DNA of 64,000 nt, from assembly GCF_020921035.1 (NCBI RefSeq), contig NC_063154.1, positions 6,572,001 to 6,636,000 on the forward strand. The letters run 5' to 3'. The stretch is from Rhodamnia argentea (taxonomy: Eukaryota; Streptophyta; Magnoliopsida; Myrtales; Myrtaceae). Within the stretch, counting starts at the first letter, position 1; every line of letters starts with the position of its first letter. Positions 54,000 through 64,000 of the stretch are shown piece by piece. Position numbers and translations under genes: made by a program. The notes beneath the pieces are model-generated. The model had not been told where the DNA came from. It made no database searches and saw nothing but the letters and a program-made list of their open reading frames with translations.

Positions 54000-56800
54000 A
54001 TAACCCTTGAAGCAACACTATGGGCAGGCTGAGGAATAAGATTTGTAACACAGAAATCAATTCGTATTGACCTGGAAATTCCTCAACTCTCAACCAACTA
54101 CGTCAACCCGGGAGTTTAAAAGTAACTTTTCATTGGAATGTCATGATGTGATTGGGATTTGAGTACGAGGCCCGAGAGAATTCAAGACGATCGTTTCGTT
54201 ACTTGGTAGGCGTCTGCTCAAAATCGCCTGCCTTGAGGTTGACATCGTTGTCCTTTCGGATCTTAGATGATCACCGCCCAACATGAAACATCCCGAGCTT
54301 AACTTTTGGATACTTGAAAATAGATATAAGATGAGGATGAGTGTTTGATTTGAATTCGAAGTACCTCTAAGCTTTCTAATTTTGGAGGGCAAAAAATTTG
54401 GAAAGAACGAGTGGCTGCTGTTCCAGATTAGATGCGATCACGTCTAGATTCTCCGATACAAAGCGATGTATCCACTCTTGGAAGAGAATGGAAGTGGTTG
54501 TCTATGATAAAAGCAATGAAGGACAGTCAAAGGCTTCCTTGACTTCATTTTTTCCCCATTGACAATGCTTAGTCGATTAGAAACTACTTAAGCTGACATA
54601 ATTCACTTAATCGAAATCAGTTTTTGAGTGACTATGAGAATAACAGCATATTATGGGCCATAAATTGTTAAAAGAGTGGACCCCATAATAATTTTTAATT
54701 AATTGTCCATTATTTTTATAACCCAAAACAGACGGTTAGTCTTATAGTCACCCAAAAACTATTATATAATCAATTTTCAAAGTAAAAATTATTTGGTGAC
54801 AATATTGATATAACCATGCCTCATACCACCATGGATTTGGAGTCACCCAAGACTTCGCGACTACCACAAGTTCTCTATTTGTTGTTGGAAAATATCGTCG
54901 AGAATGAGAAAAAATGGAATCAACGATAACACTCTTTCAAGATTTATTTGCTTCACAATATTGCCAATGATTTTCAGCAAATATCCTCGGGATATAAAAA
55001 AGTCTCGATGAGAATTAGGGATGAACGATTTCAGGTTTCTTATAGGTTCCACCTAGAACCTAAAACCTATCCGTCGAACAGGTTCCTCATTTTTTGGAAT
55101 CTGAAACCTACCCGTCATACCATGAAACCTCGAACTTACCATGTCACAGGTTTTAGGGTCGGTTCCAAGATGCCCGAGAACCTATCAATTTCTTTTATTT
55201 TTCCATTTTTAGTTTAGCAAAATGAAAGTGAACAGTACAACATTTAAGAGAAAGTAGAGGTGAGTGGTTTTAGGTTCCATACAAATTACATTTAGCACCC
55301 GAAACCAATTCATTGGAACATGTTTCTCTTTTTTTGGAACCTGAAATCTAAAAATTTGTTTGGCTCTAAATTATATACTCATCATCCGATGCCATAAAAC
55401 ATTGTAGGATCGTGCAAAAACATATACCAAGAAAAATATAAAAAATTATTTTAGGATCTAGGATCCAAGTTCCAGGTTCTAGGTAGTGGAACCTAGAACC
55501 TACCCGTTGAAACATGTTCCTCAATTTTAGAAACTTGGAACATGCCCTACATACCTTGGAACCTGGAATCGGACTAGATTCTACGGGTTCCGGTTCCAAG
55601 TTCTCGATTCTATCATGGAACCATGCTCACCCATAGTGAGAACAGCATATATGATATTTCTCCGGAATCTTTCAAGGGAAACAATTTAGAGAAAATGTTA
55701 TATTTCTTTTAGAAAACGAAAAAATGGAAGTAGTAGTTTTGAAAGCTCAATATATAATAGGCAAAGAAACACAACTTTCCATGTCGACACAACTCTTTGT
55801 ATTCGAAGAATAGTTAATTTAGACATACCCCTTCGTGTCCGAAGAGTTGTTAATTCGGACATACCCCTTCGTGTCCATAGAACTGTTATGTCCGAAAAGT
55901 TGCAACCATTAGACATAATTAACTAATTAAAATTAAAAAATAAATTTAGATTTATTAACTGCAACTCCTATGTGAACAGTCAAACCGTTTCGTTAAGACT
56001 CAATGGTTTATTTTTATTGTAATTTCCAAAAAATAAAATAAAATAAAATGATTGTTGATCGTGCAAAGGACGCCCACTAATTGCATACCCGCACGCAGGT
56101 ATAGTGGAGCCTAGCTCACTTGCCCATTTCTTTATTTGAAAGATTATAATAATCATCTAACTAATAAAATGACTTGTACTCTTCTTTTCATCTTATGTGA
56201 GATTGGAAAAATGGCACTTTTGTTTGTTTTACAAATAAACTTCAACATTTGATTCATGAGGAGAGAAAGTGTGTGTTTAAGTTTGGCTTTAGGTTTTTTC
56301 TCATTTTTAAGATATTGTTTGATAACTATAGAAGAAGCTTAATTATTCGGTTTTATAAAAATACCTCCCAAGCGGCATATAACACGCGAATGAGGTGTGT
56401 TGATCAAGTTGTCATGTCACGACACACACTTTCTAGCAATAATGTTAGTAATATCAAGACGTGTCCACAAAATTGATATGCTAAGCATTATGAGATATTG
56501 TAAGGAGACCTTTAAATAAGTGGATTAAGTACCCCACGAATCATAATCTGTCGCGTCACTTAATATGTTACTTTCACAAATCAGCGTCAATTTTATGTAC
56601 ATAATAATCCTCTACTTGATCGAAACAAGAACTGAGTATAAATAAATGAACTACTTAAAGCCCTACTAATCTATTGATGCTGAGAAGTGTTGTACATTCC
56701 AAGAAGGAAAATGCTTCCCCGATAGTCTAGCAGTCTTGTCGGTTATTTCTGATCATAAATTCACACATCATCACGCATATTTTATGTTTTACATAAAGTA
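54000..56800. other. Gene-free repeat-rich stretch
   Basis: 54995-55640 is two units of the 'ggttccaggttc/gaacctag' repeat ending in tgctcaccc, possibly decayed DNA transposons. The rest is AT-rich with no recognisable coding sequence. Confidence 0.5.
55785..55917. repeat. Short direct repeat, 37-bp period
   Basis: gacataccccttcgtgtcc occurs twice 37 bases apart (55822 and 55859), with weaker related units either side. Confidence 0.8.
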
Positions 56801-57116
56801 CTCATTAATTGAAATATTGTGAGGTCGGATATAATGATAATCTTGTCAGACTGTCAAGCCATCGATTTCCTTCTAAGAAATTGTAAAGAAATGAAAATTA
56901 CAATGGACCGCGATCTCCGCTTCAGCAAGTACGTGAGCATGCACGCATGGCTTTATCCGGTGTTTTTTTTTTTTTTTTTTTGCCTGATATGTTCTGTACA
57001 AGCGTCGACGAGACGAGAGAGGCTCAACTGGGCGGGAGAGTTCTTGTACACCGCTGCCATTCCACACTCTCGATGATATCCATGTCGACTGTCGAATCCG
57101 GAGGTGCGTGTTCACG

Positions 57117-58025
57117 CTAAACAGTGTATTGATCCAGCCATTCCGGGCTTCTCTCTTCGTCGCCGCAGCCGCTGCGCGTCAGAGGAACAAGGCAGAGGAG
57201 GAAGGGCAAGCAGGACAGGCCGCAACACAGCCAACACGCCCACACCAGACTGGGCGGAAGGAAAGAGCTCACCAGCCCGAAGAAGGCGACCAGGATGGAC
57301 CCCACTCCAAAATGCTCCAGCGCGGTCGCGATCCGAGGGCAGACTCCACGCAACAGCATGCCGTTCCACGTCGCGGCGAACCCGACCGAGAGCGCGAGTG
57401 CAGTGGCGCCGGCTTGCAGGTGGGTCAACCCCTGGTGCTTGTTGAAGAGGAGCCCTGTGGTCATGGGCACGGCGAACCCCATCACCACCTTCCCCAGCTC
57501 CTGGCTCCGAAAAAGTACCGCTATCGGGTGAACCGGGTAGGGCTGGGATGGGGCAAATGTTCCGGCAGGAGAGTTTGCCGCGGGGGTTGCGCTTCTGGTT
57601 CCCCACGTGTTCTTTATGTCAAATGTGCGTGTGGCTCGACCATTCATCTGCAGCGAGGCATCAACCGCGATGGAGATGGAATCACCCACCGCCTGACCGG
57701 GTGTGGACCTAGCACCACCGTGTGAAGCGGAGGCGGCGGTAGGGTTTGAGATCTGATTCTCGCATGATGATGTAAGCAATGGGATAAGGGAAGCGAAGCT
57801 GCGGAAGACTGAGATGAGCTGCGAGGAAGCCGCCAAAGTCCAGCTATGACCGGCCATTTCTCGTTCGGTCGAGTAGCTCTGCACGATCACGGCCATGGAA
57901 TGACTTGACAAGGAGAGATCTAATCGTTCCAATCGGTCGGAGACGATGGTGCAGCAGATACCAGGAGGCTTTGGTTGGGAAGAGGAGGACCCTGTCGAGG
58001 AACAATCCTTCAAGAGACACAACAT
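57117..58025 (-). CDS. Predicted multi-pass membrane protein of unknown family, 302 aa
   Basis: Single-exon minus-strand gene. ATG is the complement of 58023-58025; stop TAG at 57117-57119. A TATA-like tttataaaag lies about 75-80 bases upstream on the same strand (near 58100), supporting this start. The N-terminal ~150 residues are Ser-rich and low in structure. The C-terminal half has three or four hydrophobic segments (VVMGFAVPMTTGLLF; ATALALSVGFAATW; VGSILVAFFGLVSSFLP; LVWACWLCCGLSCLPFLLCL). Coding GC is much higher than its surroundings and the opposite-strand frames are shadows. I do not recognise the family; the membrane prediction is the only functional statement. Confidence 0.65.
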   Translation of the reverse strand: MLCLLKDCSSTGSSSSQPKPPGICCTIVSDRLERLDLSLSSHSMAVIVQSYSTEREMAGHSWTLAASSQLISVFRSFASLIPLLTSSCENQISNPTAASASHGGARSTPGQAVGDSISIAVDASLQMNGRATRTFDIKNTWGTRSATPAANSPAGTFAPSQPYPVHPIAVLFRSQELGKVVMGFAVPMTTGLLFNKHQGLTHLQAGATALALSVGFAATWNGMLLRGVCPRIATALEHFGVGSILVAFFGLVSSFLPPSLVWACWLCCGLSCLPFLLCLVPLTRSGCGDEERSPEWLDQYTV

Positions 58026-58329
58026 GAATATGAGAGATAGGAAGATGGTCGTCTCGGACTGGAAAGTAGTGAAACGAGGTTCCGATTGGTGCTGCTTTTA
58101 TAAAACGGAAGCACTTGGGAACTTCGTAGGCCATGAGAAATTGGTCAAGTGAAACCTAACGAGCGGTTTGAGCCGAATTTCTTTTTCGTAAGACCACAAG
58201 AACTGCCAGTAGCTTAAACACCCCCTCTCTCTTTTATCTTGCTTCCTAACCCTATCATCATTTATCTAACCAATAATGAATAAGATTTCTTCTTATGGGC
58301 AATTGCTTTTACACCGATGGTATATAAAA

Positions 58330-59085
58330 TAGGAAAATTCCAAATATTTTCTCAAACAAGAAACCGAAGTAGACATTATTTCAAATGAGAGCATGAAGTG
58401 GTCATGTCGGTCTCGGAAAATGGTCTAATCTCATTGGCTGGTCAATGGCATTTTCGTCATTTACTTTTTTGTTCATTTTTCTGTTATTCTTCTTTCCTTT
58501 TCGCAGTGTCCGATCTCGGGCGATGGGTGGCCACCGGCGATACTTGAAGAGAGACGGGCGAGGCCGCCCTCAAAAGTCACACAAGCCCTGTTTTGCGTTT
58601 TACACAAAATCTTAACTAAATTACATTAAAAAATCTGAAGAAAAATTCCATAAAAAATTCAAAAAAAAGAAGAAGCTAAAGTTAAAAAAAAAACACACAC
58701 ACACAAAGAAAAAACTTAGGCCCTCCGCCCCATCGACGGTGGGGTAGCGGCGATGGCCTGCGACCCTCGCCTTTGTCCGGTGACTTGTCGGCCATCACGA
58801 ACGGCCCACCGGCGATAGGGCAGCAGCCACAAGCGAGCGGGAGGGCCGCCCGCCCGTATTTTTTTTTTTTTTCCTTTAAGAGCTTTTATATTTTTCTAAT
58901 TCTTAATCTAATTTAACTAAATTTAGGTTAAAATTGAATTTGGACGAGCATGCCCTTGACCGGATGGAATTATTAGTTGGCCGGTAAGGTCGGGTTCTTA
59001 TTTGCAATACCTATGGCCGCCTCATGCCCTTATTTGAGAAAATGAGAACACTTCAAGTCGTTATTTAGAATATTCCCTTTAAAAT
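58330..59085. mobile_element. Long-TIR element with GC-rich core
   Basis: Left arm (ggaaaattccaaatattttctcaaa, gagagcatgaag) is the inverted counterpart of the right arm (catgcccttatttgagaaaatgagaaca, aatattcccttt). The core at 58700-58860 is GC-rich. Non-coding; ends eroded. Confidence 0.6.
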
Positions 59086-60100
59086 TATTCGTAACTCATG
59101 CACGACATCACAAGGATAGAATGGTCAATTTGCAATTAGGAGATGACCATTTGAGTAGGGCCGTAGGGGAAACCCTTTTTTTTTTAGCTGTGTCACCTTA
59201 TGGGTACCGTTTATTGCTTCACAATGACGGTACATTTCGAACCACTATTACCATTTGGAGAAGGACGGCTACCAATGATTGATATGGCACGTTTTTTTTT
59301 TTTTTTTTTCAGGAAATTCCTAACGAAAAATATACACTATCCCTTCTTTTCTATCGAATCGATCGTAATCACCACACACATCACAAAATTGTGCACCACA
59401 AATAAGAACTAATAAAGAGACTCGAGATGCCGTAAATAGACATTACGATCCCTCATGGAAAAAAAAGAATTCGTTGAGAAGGAGCTAAAGATATCTAATT
59501 CTTACCAAAATAATAGGAAGATCCAACTAATATGAATTCTAGTGAACCTGAAAAAAAGATAAAGCAATTTAGATAATTTCATAATAAGAAAATGAAATTC
59601 AATACCCTTTTTTTCTCTTCCTAACTACTTCTCTTGAGTCTCAATCTTCACCCCATCTTTCCTCTAGGAACAACTTTGCAGCATGAGCTTTTTGTTCTGG
59701 TTCTACTCAAACTTGCATTTTGTCACAAATGAAACGTCATAACGTTCATAAGATAATGATATGCACAGTCAACGGGCGGTGCAACGGTGCAAAACTAAAG
59801 GCAAAATTGCATTGTGCGACATTGTGTGTACTTAATTACGATCGAATGTTACAAGTCTTCACACAATATCATAGTATAAGAAACATATGCATCTGGATCT
59901 TCCAATGTTTTCGTTAGTTGGGTTCAGATGACCCCACTAAAATCACCATATCTCAAATGGCTGACTTTCCTCAAGTTTGCCTGGACAGAAGTTGCGGTGC
60001 AAGAGAGAGCCCGTCATCTTCCGGAGGATCCCGGTTCCGTCGCGGAAGCGTCATCTTTCTAAAACCATGCATGAGCATGACGCCAGGCGCACGAACAGGA
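59086..60100. other. Intergenic, nothing recognised
   Basis: AT-rich sequence with poly-T tracts; no plausible exon structure. Confidence 0.5.
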
Positions 60101-60600
60101 GAGGGATGATATGAATCAATCTGCGGATCACGCGCAAGTCTTCATTGGTCGTATCTGTGGGGGGCAACAGTTCCCACATCACTGTCGGTTTTCTCGTGTG
60201 CTGCGATGTGAGCCACATGCCCCAGAACTTGGCTGATCCCTGCCAACCGCGATTTCGACTCTCGAAAGAAGATCAAATCATCAACGACTTAGCTTGGTAG
60301 GCAGCAAGTGCTGGAAGGACCCCGGCCTAACCCGGGAGGCTTCACCATCACCAGGCCGTCCCTAAACTGATGCGAACGCAGTTCTCAACAGGACTCTTTT
60401 AGAACCCCCCGAGCGCTGTGTCATGAACGAGCCACGGCCTTTCGTCCTGGGATGAGTAACGAAGCTTCTGCTGCATAATCGGAAAGCTCATTCAGAGTTC
60501 ACTACCGTGCCAAAGCGGGTGCCGGGTGGATTGACCTTGTTTTCGACCTTGAGGTCGGTCGTTTTCCATAGGCTTTAGGACACTTACTTCTCCATTGACG
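60101..60600. other. GC-richer block of unknown origin
   Basis: About 500 bases of noticeably higher GC and higher complexity than the flanks, without a long open frame. Could be an old gene fragment, a structured RNA or organellar DNA; not identified. Confidence 0.35.
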
Positions 60601-60894
60601 ACCCGTTTTGTTGCCCTTGTTTCGTCCCGTTCACATTTTACTCGTTGACTTCGGATTTCACCTGATAACTAGGGTTTCCATTCAATGGGGAATATTGTAT
60701 CTTAAATGTTTCAATTATATTAATTTAATCCTAAATTTTTTTACAACCTATCAATTTAGTCCTAATATATTTATTGTGTCAATTTAATTATAAACCTTCT
60801 GATGATTTACCAATTTAGTAATAAACATTTTAATGATTTGCCAATTTAGTCTTTCCAATCAATTTTGGTCAAAAGTCAATGACGTGACAGTCTA

Positions 60895-63130
60895 GTTAGC
60901 ATCTAGGAAGTACCGACACTCTCTGAATGCTTCCATGTCATATGGGACGCATGTCGTACACCAACACTCGTCCGACACGTGGTCGGTGCTTTGAACACAT
61001 TATCGACACGCAAGTCCAATATCTTGACACTCTATTCCGACATGCACATGATCAATTTTAAACATTTTCGAACAAAAAATAAATTATGAGTCAAAATGTA
61101 AATCTATCAAAAGTATATACTTAAGTCATTGTCACGACCCGCCCTCGATTTTTGATGTATAAATCGAGGAAAGGCGAGCTAATGGATTGCGGGGGTGGAC
61201 CTTGAGTGCGGGCTCCCTTAGGCTCGGGCTCTCCCAAGCCCAAACCAAGTTGTGATGTTGGGAATACGCATTTGACTTTAGGAATTTTCACTATTTTTTT
61301 AGGATTTTTTATTATTTTTTTAGATGAAACGGCGAAATGACATATCAGCATAACGACGTAACGGCATAACGGCGAACGGTGGGACGGCGTCGTTTCTTCC
61401 CTTCCTTGAGGCATTTCCCCAAACACTTGGTGGGGGTTTTGATGGCCTCCAAACCCTAAACTTTCGTAAGCAACCAACGGCAAGTAAACACGCATCACTA
61501 TATATCGAGAACAAGATGGACCAAAAATCAGCTTAAAGTTCGCACCGGAATATTTCGAAAACTAACTACAAACTCACCAGCTCATACTGTTTTTACACAA
61601 CAACCAGACCAACAAGGGAAGTTTTCGACTCCATATTTCAATCCTCAAGCATAACCAATGGGCAAGCAACATACCGACGCGAAGAACCACACACCGGCGA
61701 TAAAACGAAATAGGAACGATTCTAAAATCTCGTAAGACCATAGAGAAACTCGCTTAAAAAATCAGGGGTTTGAACTGATTCAAACCTTAACACTTTTGAG
61801 AAAAAAATTCTAGGTCTAAAAAAAAAACTCAATTCGACAAGGCACATTCGCGCCTCCATATCTCGACATCCACACATCATCAATGGAAAAATTAAGCGTC
61901 GTTGCAAAGTACTAAATTAGCATAATACAACGAGCCAAAGAATACCCAAAATAAGCACAGGCAAGCCACGAAACAGGAGCTTAAAGTTGGTTACTCAACT
62001 GACAGACGGGCATTTCATCGAGCATGTTATGTGCGACATAAAAACGACTAATCCGGGGGCATTTTGAGCGAGACCAAAGCATATAATCACTCAAATGAGG
62101 TATGATAAAGATGGAAACATGTATAGAGGGGTTGGTTTGGTCCCGTTTGGCCTGAAAGTCAAATGGGACCAAATCGGGTAGAAAGCTTAATACCAGTCAC
62201 AGGCTGGTCACGAAGGGTATTCGCACTACCTTTTCGGGCAACTCCGGCGATGATAGGAGGTGGGGGATGGCTCGATGCGTAGCTGAAGTGTAGGAGAAGC
62301 TTCAATGGGGGGTGGGTGTCTCCAAAAGCCTCCCAGTTTGCTCGATATTCACTCTCAAAAACCCCCTCACAATCAGCCCAAGGGCTTGCGAGTTCCAGTT
62401 ATCAGGTCGCGTTTTTTCGTCCAATCGTGAAAAACTCTCCGTCCAATTTTTTTAAGCTCGCCCCTCCCTCATGAGAGACATAGGAGAGGCCATGATGAAC
62501 GAAAGTGGTAATGATGATAGAAGAATCATGATGAAGAAAGAAAAAGGTGATGATGAGAAATGGGTGGCAATGATGAATGTCCCTTCCCCTTTTCTTTCTC
62601 TTCTTCAACCGAAAGAAAGGAAAAAATTCCCTCAGATTCTCCTACAGTATCTCTTTCTTTCTCTCTTTTTTTTTTTTTTATGTTTATGCCTCACCTTTCA
62701 GCGCATGATGGTTACTGCTAGTCCGTTCGTCGCTCATTTCTATACTGTTGCAAATGCAATGCATGCTAAAAATAAATATGTGAGATGATTTTTATTTAGA
62801 ATCGATATTAGTTCCAATTTTTATGTAGAAATAATTGACATAGATTAGTCAAAATTTAGGTGTCAACAGTCATATACCCAGTCACTCCAAAATAAATATA
62901 CACAACTAGGCCTAAAAAAAACTTAAAAGTGAATCCTTAACATAAAATGAAGAAACCCACTACTGATATTGATATATATATATATATATATATGATAATT
63001 TATCATATGTATACAAAAATATACATTTAATAAGTAACGTCTCAACATGTCGTAATTGTCTATTCTTTTTAGAAATGGCGTGTCGGCGTGTCATGCGTAC
63101 GCGTGTCGATGCTACTTGGATCAGCACCAA
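60895..63130. mobile_element. Non-autonomous element split by the solo LTR
   Basis: Left end ..ctaggaagtaccgacac.. (60902-60920) and right end ..gtgtcgatgctacttgga.. (63103-63120) are inverted counterparts. Both flank AT-rich sequence, with cgtgtcgg-type phrases near each end. The solo LTR at 61130-62868 lies inside it. Confidence 0.5.
61130..62868 (-). mobile_element. Solo LTR, 1739 bp, with 5-bp target duplication (gtcat)
   Basis: Plus-strand ends are TGTCACGACC and GGTGTCAACA; read on the minus strand it begins TGTTGACACCTAAATTTTGAC, a start typical of plant Gypsy (Tat/Ogre-like) LTRs. gtcat flanks both sides (61125-61129 and 62869-62873). A TATA-like gatatatag on the minus strand near 61500 fits a long U3. 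No internal coding region is present. Confidence 0.85.
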
Positions 63131-63194
63131 CCATGTCACGTCGTGCTACGTTGCATGGGCGGCGATGGCTAGCATTGATGTAAACAATTATTGC

Positions 63195-63430
63195 AATTCT
63201 TTTTTTGGAAAAATCCATCAAAAATCCTAAATTATACCTATTGTGACACATTTACTCTAATTTTTTTTGTGACTCAAAAAACCTCAAACTTGTATGCATG
63301 GACACATTTACTTTTTTTTTTTTTTTTGTGACGCCAAAAACCTCAAATTTATACCCGTGTGAAAAATTTACCTCAAATTATTTTTCTACCATGCCAAAAA
63401 TCCAACATGCGACGCATTTACCTCAAAGTT
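63195..63430. repeat. Three imperfect units of the 8.7-kb repeat family, inverted
   Basis: Units of 'tttaccctc/taa..ttttttgtgac..caaaaa(a/c)cctcaaa', reverse-oriented relatives of 8665-8900. Non-coding. Confidence 0.55.
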
Positions 63431-63889
63431 CCAGCTGCCAAGGTAGTTGAACCTTTGGCTTGGTCTGCAGGGGCGGCTGCCATGGCGAGCTTAGGAACTG
63501 TGAACTTTCCCGGGAGTCGAGTGGCAGAAGTCATTGGACTTTGAGTTCACCGGGAAAATACAGGAGAATGAAAGCTGAAGCTGATAACGTCTGTAGCATT
63601 TGCATTGCTAGCCAGTTTTTTCATGATCAGTCATATATAAATAGGGCTTTTGCCCCAGAAAAATGTTAGAGATAACAAAAAAGATGAATAAATTCACATT
63701 AAAGTTACTTGCCAGCATAACATCATCCGTTTCTGTCAAGGTTTGAGATGTTCCTGGAAACATGTTTTAGTTAATTTTCTGCCAAAAGCATAAGAATGAA
63801 AATGGGAGGAGAAGATTAATTAGGTCTTTATTTGAGGAAAGAGAGCAACCTTTCCAATACCAAAGCAGATCCTCCGGGCAAAACAATTA

Positions 63890-64000
63890 GGCTGCGTTTG
63901 ATTGTCCGTATAAAACTCGGGATAGGATATGTTTTATCTTATCCCGTGTTTGGTAGGTATCCCGAATAGTATAATATCGGATATAGATGGGATATAACCC
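63890..64000. mobile_element. Tourist-like MITE, cut off by the window end
   Basis: Starts GGCTGCGTTTG preceded by tta (63887-63889). Continues with ataaaactcgggataggatatgt, the same family as 15613-16150 (reverse strand). Confidence 0.75.

Noticed and set aside
57104..57725. Plus-strand frames of 113 and 205 codons
   Set aside because: Antisense shadows of the GC-rich membrane-protein gene; no domain.
62965..62993. (TA)n tract as a functional site
   Set aside because: Simple dinucleotide repeat in AT-rich transposon sequence; no other signal.

Overview
This window is nuclear DNA of a flowering plant, almost certainly a eudicot. Evidence: GT-AG introns, plant-only gene families (UGT89-type glycosyltransferases, a plant U-box/ARM ligase, a WPP-interacting coiled-coil protein, a glutamine-dumper relative) and dense plant transposon debris. 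The dispersed AT-armed repeats resemble ones I associate with Myrtales such as Eucalyptus, but that is an impression, not a result.

Layout. 1-2.4 kb: type II PI4-kinase gamma (+). 4.3-11 kb: two tandem intronless UGT89-like genes (-) whose shared 3' flank shows they arose by segmental duplication, one flank later interrupted by LTR-type sequence. 11.4-14.1 kb: a complete 2.6-kb Mutator-like element with ~0.9-kb inverted ends and a perfect 9-bp target duplication. 15.6-17.2 kb: a Tourist-like MITE and a long-TIR element. 18.4-21.7 kb: three-exon U-box/armadillo E3 ligase. 22.5-24.3 kb: five-exon gene joining SAM-like domains to a PRXL2-type thioredoxin fold. 25.7-30.4 kb: WIT-like nuclear-envelope coiled-coil gene with a LINE fragment in its 5'UTR intron and an apparently broken 3' end.

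33-50 kb is the most unusual part. It is a cluster of small secreted cysteine-rich peptide loci: four look intact (33.2, 43.8, 45.9 and 49.3 kb, all +) and two are broken (34.5-35.3 and 35.6-35.9 kb, -). In its middle lies a ~6.7-kb palindrome (about 35.9-42.6 kb) whose arms are decayed endogenous pararetrovirus sequence (movement-protein-like and coat/gag-like remnants, no reverse transcriptase seen). The cysteine-peptide promoter/exon 1 lies beyond each arm, pointing outward. If transcribed, the palindrome could fold into a long hairpin RNA.

50-64 kb is gene-poor: two solo LTRs with exact target duplications, a glutamine-dumper-like pseudogene with an inverted copy of its upstream region and an (AG)n tract, and a single-exon predicted membrane protein at 57-58 kb (-), among MITEs and simple repeats. 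No tRNA, rRNA or CRISPR array was recognised.
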